DNA of 44,788 nt from Patescibacteria group bacterium (GTDB taxonomy: Bacteria; Patescibacteriota; Doudnabacteria; UBA920): positions 1 through 44,788 of the forward strand of contig WARV01000013.1 of the NCBI GenBank assembly GCA_013387205.1, read 5' to 3'. Shown one piece after another: positions 38,415 through 44,788 of this stretch; within the stretch, counting starts at the first letter, position 1, and the number at the start of each line of letters is the position of its first letter. The notes below the pieces were generated by a model. The model was not told the origin of the DNA. It saw only the letters and a program-made list of their open reading frames with translations, and made no database searches. The translations under genes and the position numbers were made by a program.

Positions 38415-40052
38415 TTAGTTAATAATGCGTTTGAAAATCAGCACGTCAGGAGAGGTATAGACTTTTTGGAAATATTTAAACAGCCTGCCTTGGACTTCCG
38501 GATTCTCGTAAATATTATTCCAGACATCGTCATTCTTCTGCATAATTATCCAAGTGGCGTATTTTTCCGGCTCTTTAAGCGAATCATCCCAATAAGGCTT
38601 GTTTCCGACATAAATAATCCTCTTCATGGGAATATGCGTGCGGATAATGCTCATGGTACGCGCGTAGTCGTCTACCAGCACCAGGCCGCCGTCGTAATTT
38701 TTATCTATCCAGTATTGGGCGTCCGGGATTTTAGCAGTAGCCGAAGACAAGCCAACCCGGCCGTCTTCCAAAGTGATAACCGGCGAGTAGCCAACAAGGT
38801 ACGTGCATACTTGGGCAACCAGCAAGCCGGAGATTAAAATTTTGCCGGCAATACGGGTCTTGTAAAACAGGTAAGCGGCAGCCACGGCCGCGAAAGGCAC
38901 CATCATAATCCCGTAGCGCGCGTTAAACAGCCGCCATTCAAAAGTAATGGGCGTGATGTGCGGGATAAAAATCACTGACTGGCCGACATACAAAGTCAGG
39001 ACGTTGAAAATGAACGGCACCAGCAAAACCAAGAGCACGAAATAGCGGTGCCTCCCCTGCTTGTTGAATAATAGATATATCGCGCCCGCAATAGCCAGAG
39101 CAAAAACGATTACCCCGACATTGCTCATGCTGGTCACGAAATAATAAACGAATGACAGCCAAAAATTTTTATATCCTGGCAATTCTCCCCTAATAAGCCA
39201 GCTATGCTGCTGCGACTTGGCGGAAAACTGGCTGTGCGTAAAATATAAAGGATCACCCAAAATCAACATGCCCCAGGCCAGCCAAATAAAGATGCCGAAC
39301 ATGGCCAAAGTGGAAAACATAATTACCCGGCCTTCCAGCTTGGCCCAGCGCTCCTTGTTGAATTTGTTTTTAATTTCGGTGACGCTTTTGGGTATGGATT
39401 GCCAGGGCAGGTACAACAGGCTCAAAATCCCCGCTTCGGCCAAAACCAAAAACCAGCCGTCGTAGCGCGATAAGGCCGCACAGAAACCGAAAGCCGCTGA
39501 CAAAACCAATGGCAGAATATTCTTGTCATCCTGCAAAAAAACAATGAAGTAATAGCTGGATAATATGAAGAATACGATTAAAGTCAGTTCGGTCATGGGC
39601 GTGGTCTGCATATATAAAATATTGGGATTGATGGTAAAAACCAAAGAAGCGAAAAACGCAGCCGCGCGGTTTTTGGTAATTAACAAAGTCAGTTTGAATA
39701 AAAAAATGGCAGAAACCACAAAAGCCGCTCCCGAAATTATGGATCCTGCCAGGCCGGTGCGCCATAGAAAATCGACGTAGACGAACGGCATTAGCAATAA
39801 ATGAGGTAAAGGCAGCCAGATGCCGCCAAGCTGCGCAAAGCCCGGGGTTAAGCTGTCTATAACCCTTTTGGCAATATTTAAATGCGATTCCGCATCCCCG
39901 TAAGCCGTAATGTAGCCGTGGCGTAAGGAATAAAAAGTCGCAGCCGCAGCTAACACCGCAGCCAAAAACACCACGAATTTTTCGGTGGTAAGCTTGCCTG
40001 TAAACCTTTGCCATCTCATGATATTTTTTTGGCTGATGGTGATGGAAAACAT
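38415..40052 (-). CDS. GT-C family membrane glycosyltransferase (PMT/ArnT-like)
   Basis: A 545-residue protein with roughly ten to twelve membrane segments. Near the N-terminus, HGYITAYGDAESHLNIAKRV has the acidic D/E loop typical of GT-C enzymes such as PMT and ArnT-like proteins, which use lipid-linked sugars. It ends in a soluble domain with ARTMSIIRTHIPMKRIIYVG. Likely adds a sugar to a surface glycan or protein. ATG 40019 (MRWQRFTGKLTTEKF) is an alternative start. Member of the minus-strand cluster. Confidence 0.78.
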   Translation of the reverse strand: MFSITISQKNIMRWQRFTGKLTTEKFVVFLAAVLAAAATFYSLRHGYITAYGDAESHLNIAKRVIDSLTPGFAQLGGIWLPLPHLLLMPFVYVDFLWRTGLAGSIISGAAFVVSAIFLFKLTLLITKNRAAAFFASLVFTINPNILYMQTTPMTELTLIVFFILSSYYFIVFLQDDKNILPLVLSAAFGFCAALSRYDGWFLVLAEAGILSLLYLPWQSIPKSVTEIKNKFNKERWAKLEGRVIMFSTLAMFGIFIWLAWGMLILGDPLYFTHSQFSAKSQQHSWLIRGELPGYKNFWLSFVYYFVTSMSNVGVIVFALAIAGAIYLLFNKQGRHRYFVLLVLLVPFIFNVLTLYVGQSVIFIPHITPITFEWRLFNARYGIMMVPFAAVAAAYLFYKTRIAGKILISGLLVAQVCTYLVGYSPVITLEDGRVGLSSATAKIPDAQYWIDKNYDGGLVLVDDYARTMSIIRTHIPMKRIIYVGNKPYWDDSLKEPEKYATWIIMQKNDDVWNNIYENPEVQGRLFKYFQKVYTSPDVLIFKRIIN

Positions 40053-40059
40053 AAAATTT

Positions 40060-40167
40060 ATCTAATTAACCTAATTATTCTAAACAAATCCTAATACCCA
40101 AATGCCTAATTTAGAAATTGGGAATTAGACATTATTTAGGTTAATTAGAGCAATTAGAATAATTAGA
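40060..40167. repeat. taattctaatta-type inverted repeat between the two GT-C genes
   Basis: AATTAACCTAATTATTCTAA on the left mirrors TTAGGTTAATTAGAG and AATTAGAATAATTAGA on the right. A similar copy is at 41740-41875. Confidence 0.75.
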
Positions 40168-41691
40168 TTATTTTTTTTCTAATCTTGGCATTAAAAATAA
40201 AATAACAACCATAATCAAAACCAAAGCGCCGTAAATTACCAGCATATATTCCATCAGGCTCAAATGATATTTAAAATACGTATTATACAGCAGGCTGCTG
40301 CTTTCTCCTTTTTTAACAAGCGCCCAATTAAACAGAAAATTATAACGCTTGTCCGGCAGGCTTACCGCTTCGATCTTCGGCGGTATGGCATTGGTAGTCA
40401 GCGCCCCGATTACCGCAATCAAAGAGGAATAAGCAACCAGTGCAAAAACAATCACCTTGCGCCAAACCTTTGAATTTTGCGATGCAAAAACGGCAACAAA
40501 AATGGACAAGACTGCCATGGAAGGAATTAAATACCTCGGACCATAAGCCCAACCGCCCCATGGGTCGCCCCAGCTGCTGTATAAAAACAAATTAACTGCG
40601 GCCAAAGACAGCAAAATCCCTTGCTCCAAGCCATACGATTTTCCTCGCCTGATGCCAAACAAGGCCAGTAAAAATATAGGTGCAAATACAAACAAGCCGC
40701 GGTCAGGGGAAACAGTCAGAGTGTAAAAGCTGAATGGCACGTTCACCTCCCTGAAAAAACTTTGCAAGCCTTTTTGTTCGGACAATTGCGTTAAAGCCGC
40801 ATTGGAATCCGGCCGCCCTGCCAAGTCTAATTCCTTAATCGTGCTGTAGTCGACCAGCTCGCCGCTCAACTTTTTCCAGGAGCCGAAATTTACCTGGTTA
40901 TGGTAAGCGTTCCAAGCGCCGACCGCGAATAAAGATATGACTGATATAAACATTGCCGGCCTGATTAAAATTTTCAAATCAAGCTTATCTTTAACGAATC
41001 TGACCGATACGGCCAGAAAATAAACCACGACCGGCAAAAGCAAAACCGCATTCGGGTAATCCACGGTAATTGCCAAACCGTAAGCCAAAAACACCCACAG
41101 CCCCCATAAAAACCCTGACCTGCCGCTGTTCTTATATTGATAAGCCGCCAGGAAAGACGACAACATAAAAAATACGGTGAACTGGTGCTGGTATAAAGTG
41201 ATGGCATAGCTCCAGGCAGTGCTGCCAAAACCAAAAACCAGCGAAGCAAAAGCGGCAGCCCACGAAGGGAGCTTAAAAATTTTCCTGGAAATGAAGAAAA
41301 TCAGCAGCATGTTGAAAATCGCCAATAAGGGCACAAGGCTAAAAGCCCCGGTTAAAGACATGTTGAATTTTCTTCCCAAAAGATAAAACGGCAAGGCCAG
41401 ATAAGAAACGCCGGGCGCGAAAAAGCTGAAAAATTTTCCATTGTAAACGCCGACGTCCGGATAAACCGCATCAGCCAAAACCTGGCCCAAATCGTAAGTG
41501 TGAAATTCCGCCAAAGCCAAAGTGTTGGCAAACCTGCCGCGCTCAGGAGAGAGCTCCAGGGCTTGGGATTTCTGGTCAAGCTTGTTTTTAAAATCCTCCG
41601 GCCTGGGATTACCCAAAACACCCTTGATGGTCAAAGAATAAAACAAGATACCGATAAAAATTAAAAAAATAACAGCTAATTTATCTTTCAT
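40168..41691 (-). CDS. polytopic membrane protein, GT-C-like
   Basis: A 507-residue protein with about eleven membrane segments. Early extracytoplasmic loop: NTLALAEFHTYDLGQVLADA and YPDVGVYNGKFFSFFAPGVS; the layout of D and E/H residues before the second segment resembles GT-C glycosyltransferases or O-antigen/teichoate-type enzymes. A later SWGDPWGGWAYGPRYLIPSM segment is common in the family. Substrate unknown. It is the first gene of the cluster before the repeat-filled gap. Confidence 0.7.
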   Translation of the reverse strand: MKDKLAVIFLIFIGILFYSLTIKGVLGNPRPEDFKNKLDQKSQALELSPERGRFANTLALAEFHTYDLGQVLADAVYPDVGVYNGKFFSFFAPGVSYLALPFYLLGRKFNMSLTGAFSLVPLLAIFNMLLIFFISRKIFKLPSWAAAFASLVFGFGSTAWSYAITLYQHQFTVFFMLSSFLAAYQYKNSGRSGFLWGLWVFLAYGLAITVDYPNAVLLLPVVVYFLAVSVRFVKDKLDLKILIRPAMFISVISLFAVGAWNAYHNQVNFGSWKKLSGELVDYSTIKELDLAGRPDSNAALTQLSEQKGLQSFFREVNVPFSFYTLTVSPDRGLFVFAPIFLLALFGIRRGKSYGLEQGILLSLAAVNLFLYSSWGDPWGGWAYGPRYLIPSMAVLSIFVAVFASQNSKVWRKVIVFALVAYSSLIAVIGALTTNAIPPKIEAVSLPDKRYNFLFNWALVKKGESSSLLYNTYFKYHLSLMEYMLVIYGALVLIMVVILFLMPRLEKK

Positions 41692-41739
41692 GTTTTGTTA
41701 ACAATTAATTCTATATCCACCCCGAATAAATCCGGGATC

Positions 41740-41875
41740 TAGGTGTATAAATTATTCTAATTACTCTAATTATTCTAATTGACCTAAATAATGTCTAAGT
41801 CCCAATTTCTAATTACCCAATTTCTGATATTTAGTCATTAGGATTTGGGATTTGTTTAGAATAATTAGGTCAATT
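41740..41875. repeat. taattctaatta-type inverted repeat before the zinc-ribbon gene
   Basis: TTATTCTAATTACTC, AATTGACCTAAAT on the left mirror ATTTAGTC, AGGTCAATTT on the right, with ccaatttctaattacccaat inside. Related to 40060-40167. Confidence 0.7.
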
Positions 41876-41887
41876 TATTCGCACCTC

Positions 41888-41916
41888 TTTACACTCCCTG
41901 TTTTTTCTGGTATCCT
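41888..41916 (+). promoter_or_regulatory. likely promoter of the zinc-ribbon gene
   Basis: TTTACA, exactly 17 bases, TATCCT. The -35 matches five of six consensus bases and the -10 four of six. Confidence 0.7.
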
Positions 41917-41946
41917 TAGGTGTTCATTTCGAACGGAGGAAGATAA

Positions 41947-42333
41947 ATGCAAACACAATGCGGTCATATTATCAAAGCAGAAATTGAGACTTTGGAAGGC
42001 TCTAATCATGACAGGGCCGTAATAATCGGGACAGCGGTCCTGGCCGATATCAACCACGCCGCAGGCGAGATAATACTTCTTGCCGAAGATACGTCCTTAA
42101 GCGGATATGTTCGCGTAACCATACCAGGGACTTTTTGCCCCATTTGCGGCGCGGAGATGCTTCCGCCCAAGGAACAATCGAAACCGCCGTCAACGGCCAT
42201 TGCCACACCAACCAACGATGAATTAACATGCTGGTGCCCGATATGCAAAAAAGAAACCACGGTTTACCGAAAAGACGACAAACATCTAACCTGCAATCAA
42301 GGCCACACTTTTTCGACACCGGGCGACTGGTAA
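41947..42333 (+). CDS. double zinc-ribbon protein (128 aa), standalone
   Basis: A 128-residue protein with GGAGGAAGATAA before ATG. Two zinc-ribbon-like Cys pairs: TFCPICGAEML in the middle and CWCPICKKETTVYRKDDKHL then TCNQGH near the end. An N-terminal CGHIIK motif and a small beta domain precede them. Such proteins often bind nucleic acids or act as adaptors. No enzyme motif; no partner genes. Its coding DNA looks GC-richer than its neighbours, and it has its own promoter and terminator. Confidence 0.68.
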   Translation: MQTQCGHIIKAEIETLEGSNHDRAVIIGTAVLADINHAAGEIILLAEDTSLSGYVRVTIPGTFCPICGAEMLPPKEQSKPPSTAIATPTNDELTCWCPICKKETTVYRKDDKHLTCNQGHTFSTPGDW

Positions 42334-42341
42334 GCTGACCC

Positions 42342-42388
42342 AACGCCGATATCTGTCGCACATGCGATGGGTATCGGCGTTTTCTATT
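42342..42388 (+). terminator. intrinsic terminator of the zinc-ribbon gene
   Basis: AACGCCGATA/TATCGGCGTT 10-bp stem, then TTCTATTT. The loop holds GCGA/TCGC-type pairing. Confidence 0.85.
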
Positions 42389-42476
42389 TACCTTCATTTC
42401 AACGGCTAAATCCTAATAAATCTACGTTTTAGCCGTTTAAATAAGGCTGTTTTGTAAAGGTTCTTGATTCTACTAA
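42389..42476. other. gap with one small palindrome, no gene seen
   Basis: An imperfect hairpin AACGGCTAAA/TTTAGCCGTT (about 42400-42437). No open frame of note. Confidence 0.45.
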
Positions 42477-42597
42477 TCTTTCTACTAAATACTAATTGAT
42501 ACTAAATGTACTAAATCTTATCCGAGTATACTTAATTGATATCACCGCTGGTATATAGCTTTAGTATATTTCGTATTCTTTAGTATTTAGTAGAGAT
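42477..42597. repeat. ctactaaatac-type inverted repeat before the PIG-L gene end
   Basis: TCTACTAAATACTAATTGAT on the left mirrors TTTAGTATTTAGTAGAG on the right; shared words with 24524-24608. Confidence 0.7.
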
Positions 42598-42598
42598 G

Positions 42599-43459
42599 TT
42601 AGATTTTATTAAAATAATACTCTTCCACCGCTTTTGGCATTTGTCCTTGGGGAAACAATAAGGGCGCCTGAGAGCGGTAGCTGAAAACCAATTCTTTCTT
42701 TTTTTCAAAATTATCCTGCCAGACAAAACTTTCACAGCCGGCAAACTGTTCCTTTTCGGAAAGTTTAGCCGCATAAGGAAAATCTTTCCAAAACAAAATT
42801 TTGAATGGCTGCTTTGGCTCCTCAATAATAATAGACGTTTTGTCAGCGATAACTTTTCCCAAATTCGGCGCAATCTGGGCAAAAACCGCCTTGGCAGACA
42901 AGGCGTAACGGGCGAGCTTTTCGCATGCTTGCCTGACCAGGATATGGTCAACGTGGCCGCCAAACCCCGCCGGGCAAAAAACCACCGCGTTCGGCTGCTG
43001 CAAAATAATCCTGCTCAAAACCTCTTCTACCTGTTTCTGCAAAGCCGCGTCCTCTTTATGGATCTGTCCGGATATCGCGTGAAAGCGGTAAGTCGGGTAC
43101 AGGTGGCCGAATTCGGGGATTATTTTCGAAAAAAAATTTGGCGATGTTTTTTTCCGCCACAACGCTTCGATAAAATCCAGATGAAAACATTTTGCCCCGG
43201 CCATTTGGCAAGCCATATAATCCTCCTCCCTCCTGGAACGATAAAAATCCTCAGCATTTTTAAATCCTGAAATTTTTACCAATCTTCCGGCAGATCTGGT
43301 CAAGAGGCCTGGAGCGGCCCTGGTGAAAACCGTCACGATATTTATTTCGGTCTTGCCGGACAAATACGAAATCAGCCCGCCAGCCGAAAGGACAGCGTCG
43401 TCCAGATGCGGGGATATGAAAAAACAAGGCAATTTTTCCGTGACAATGCGGCTAATCAT
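42599..43459 (-). CDS. PIG-L/LmbE family deacetylase
   Basis: A 286-residue zinc-dependent deacetylase-like protein. The metal site is seen: FISPHLDDAVLS (His18, Asp20, Asp21) and AGFGGHVDHILV (His169, Asp171, His172). The family removes N-acetyl groups from sugars such as GlcNAc-containing lipids or glycans. It overlaps the GT4 gene by four bases (ATGA), so the two are coupled: the transferase could make the substrate and this enzyme deacetylate it. The substrate is not known. Confidence 0.9.
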   Translation of the reverse strand: MISRIVTEKLPCFFISPHLDDAVLSAGGLISYLSGKTEINIVTVFTRAAPGLLTRSAGRLVKISGFKNAEDFYRSRREEDYMACQMAGAKCFHLDFIEALWRKKTSPNFFSKIIPEFGHLYPTYRFHAISGQIHKEDAALQKQVEEVLSRIILQQPNAVVFCPAGFGGHVDHILVRQACEKLARYALSAKAVFAQIAPNLGKVIADKTSIIIEEPKQPFKILFWKDFPYAAKLSEKEQFAGCESFVWQDNFEKKKELVFSYRSQAPLLFPQGQMPKAVEEYYFNKI

Positions 43460-44697
43460 AAATTATTTTTTATGTTTTTGTCATTAGCCGTATCACTTTT
43501 GAGCGGCCGCTCAAAAGTGATACGCGCGTTTTGATGAAAACCGTAAGCGGCTATACCGGCTGGTTGATTTTGAAAATTTTCAGGAATCACAAGCGCTTTT
43601 TGGACTTGCGGGATTAATGGCAAAATGAACGACTTATATTTTTCAGCCGCGGCGTCCCAGCTGTATTTCTCCGCTTCCTTCCGGCCATAAAGCCCCAGCC
43701 TGTCCCTTAAATTTTTATCTTCAGCCAAAGCCTGCATGGCGCTGGCCAGCTGGTTTACGTCAAAAGGCTTAACCTTAACCGAGGCTTCTCTGGTTATCCA
43801 TTTAAAGCCTTCAATATCAAATGCCAAAAGCGGCAAAGCGTAAGCCAATGCTTCCAAAGCAGTGATGCCGAAAGTTTCAAAACGTGAAGGCGCGACTGCG
43901 AATATGGACTGCCTGAAAATTTTGTCTTTCTGCTGGCCTCTGACTCTCCCCGCAAAAATTACTTTCTCTTTAAGCCCCGACTTGGCGATTAATCCCAAAA
44001 GCTTTGCCTCTTCATTTTTTACGCCCGAGCCGGCAATCAGCAATTTATACGGAATTTTTTCATGGATTTTGCCGTAAGCTTTTAGCAGCAAATCCAGGCC
44101 TTTTTGGTCAACCTCAATCCTGCCAATATAAAGGATGTGTGTTTTTAAAATTTTCTGGCTAAAATTTCTAGGCAAGTCGACGCCGTTTGGAATAGCCTGT
44201 ACTAAAACACCCCTATATGCGGCCAGCAGTTTTTGTTTGCAGGATTCCTGCATCACGATAAAATTTTTGTAAATTTTCAAGGCATATCTTTCCAAAAATT
44301 GGAAAGGCAGTTTGTATTTTCTTTCCATATCTTTTCCCGGCAGCATATGAACCAGTCCGATGACCGGCTTTCTGGTAAAAACCGGCAGCAAGGACACGGT
44401 AAATGGCGGGACAAAACTTTCCACCCAGACATCGAATTTTTCACGAAGTGCGTAGAACGGAAGCAGCCATTGGAAAATTACCTGGCCCAGTTTTGGCCCG
44501 GCAATTTTTAACCCTACTCTCTTATAATAAACCCCGTCCACCGCTTCATTTTTACTGCCGGGGTATTTGCCGGTTAAAACCTTAACCTTAAAATCCCCTG
44601 CCAGGCGTTTGCAAATTTCGTGGATAGCCACTGCTCCCCCGCCGCCGTAATAAGGGTTCTTAATGTCGTCGTAGTTGGAAAAAATGATGGTGTGCAT
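43456..44697 (-). CDS. family 4 glycosyltransferase
   Basis: A 413-residue GT-B enzyme. N-terminal SNYDDIKNPYYGGGGAVAIH binds acceptor or donor phosphates; the C-terminal half has IGRIEVDQKGLDLLLKAY, and the EX7E motif SRFETFGITALEALAYAL, standard for GT4. Beyond the fold, residues ~375-413 are extra, and there the coding DNA contains a 36-bp perfect palindrome. Uses a nucleotide sugar to extend a glycan, probably in the cytoplasm. TGA stop, overlapping the next gene. Confidence 0.9.
   Translation of the reverse strand: MHTIIFSNYDDIKNPYYGGGGAVAIHEICKRLAGDFKVKVLTGKYPGSKNEAVDGVYYKRVGLKIAGPKLGQVIFQWLLPFYALREKFDVWVESFVPPFTVSLLPVFTRKPVIGLVHMLPGKDMERKYKLPFQFLERYALKIYKNFIVMQESCKQKLLAAYRGVLVQAIPNGVDLPRNFSQKILKTHILYIGRIEVDQKGLDLLLKAYGKIHEKIPYKLLIAGSGVKNEEAKLLGLIAKSGLKEKVIFAGRVRGQQKDKIFRQSIFAVAPSRFETFGITALEALAYALPLLAFDIEGFKWITREASVKVKPFDVNQLASAMQALAEDKNLRDRLGLYGRKEAEKYSWDAAAEKYKSFILPLIPQVQKALVIPENFQNQPAGIAAYGFHQNARITFERPLKSDTANDKNIKNNL
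43489..43524. repeat. 36-bp perfect loopless palindrome inside the GT4 coding sequence
   Basis: Arms start CGTATCACTTTTGAGCGG with exact complement, centre GCGGCCGC between 43506 and 43507. In frame it encodes RITFERPLKSDT near the protein's C-terminus. Palindromes of this kind are otherwise intergenic in the window. Confidence 0.92.
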
Positions 44698-44788
44698 AAA
44701 TTATTGTGATGCTAATCTATTACGTGATACCAATATACGAATACATGCGAATGATACTAACAATACTAATATTCTTAGAAGATTATTC
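44698..44788. repeat. AT-rich repeat-like tail, possibly family 1
   Basis: ATGCTAATCTA, CGAATACATGCGAATGATAC and aacaatactaatat at the right edge resemble degenerate family 1 words. Too little is in view to be sure. Confidence 0.4.

Noticed and set aside
2106-44697. UGA recoded as glycine as in some CPR bacteria
   Set aside because: ATGA overlaps use TGA as a stop and an RF2 gene is present.

Overview
The window looks like a chromosome segment of a Candidate Phyla Radiation (Patescibacteria) bacterium, most likely a Parcubacteria-type lineage. That is an inference from several traits: a ferredoxin with only three cluster cysteines, a short HrcA, a Nif/Isc-type iron-sulfur operon with an unusual NifU, a very large surface protein with prealbumin-like and DUF11 repeats, PA14-bearing secreted hydrolase-like proteins, and many palindromic intergenic repeats. 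rplI is present, which argues against the Microgenomates branch. RF2 is present and TGA is used as a stop in ATGA overlaps, so the genetic code is not one of the UGA-recoded CPR codes.

Positions 1-7207 hold a tightly packed minus-strand early module of a phage or prophage. It runs from a small C2H2-like protein through a membrane peptide, an annealing-protein-like gene, NinG, and a DUF4373 replication protein to a DNA methyltransferase broken by one base in a C8 tract, then small unknowns and a DUF7666/immunity-like repeat protein cut by the left edge. No integrase, capsid or tail gene is in view. A noncoding, hairpin-rich block (7208-7587) separates it from host genes.

Positions 7588-20276 are mostly housekeeping genes. 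They include iscS-nifU-nfu with a ferredoxin; a sunset-domain membrane protein; a TRM11-like methyltransferase; rpmA; pyrG; rplI behind a leader; ftsE-ftsX; and one unrecognised standalone gene. Between iscS and the sunset gene (10298-10924) is a long noncoding interval with a promoter, several perfect stems and an intrinsic terminator, which I read as an unassigned structured RNA. Positions 20587-25440 hold prfB and a CIRCE-controlled hrcA-grpE-dnaK operon.

Positions 25630-44697 are a cell-surface region. It contains the 1254-residue surface protein with a structured, terminator-ending leader, a secreted protein, a membrane-anchored winged-helix protein, a secreted hydrolase-like protein with two PA14 domains, and a minus-strand polysaccharide-type cluster: GT4 glycosyltransferase and PIG-L deacetylase, two GT-C-type membrane enzymes, two CelD/BioF2-type GNATs, and a membrane-anchored hydrolase-like paralogue. 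Together these suggest assembly, modification and trimming of a surface glycan, which is inference from family names and clustering.

The noncoding DNA is the most unusual part. There are repeated two-hairpin elements whose stems differ in sequence but keep pairing, near-loopless perfect palindromes of 30, 36 and 42 bp (one inside a coding sequence), two further families of dispersed palindromic repeats, and AT-rich inverted word-like repeats placed between genes of the same operon.
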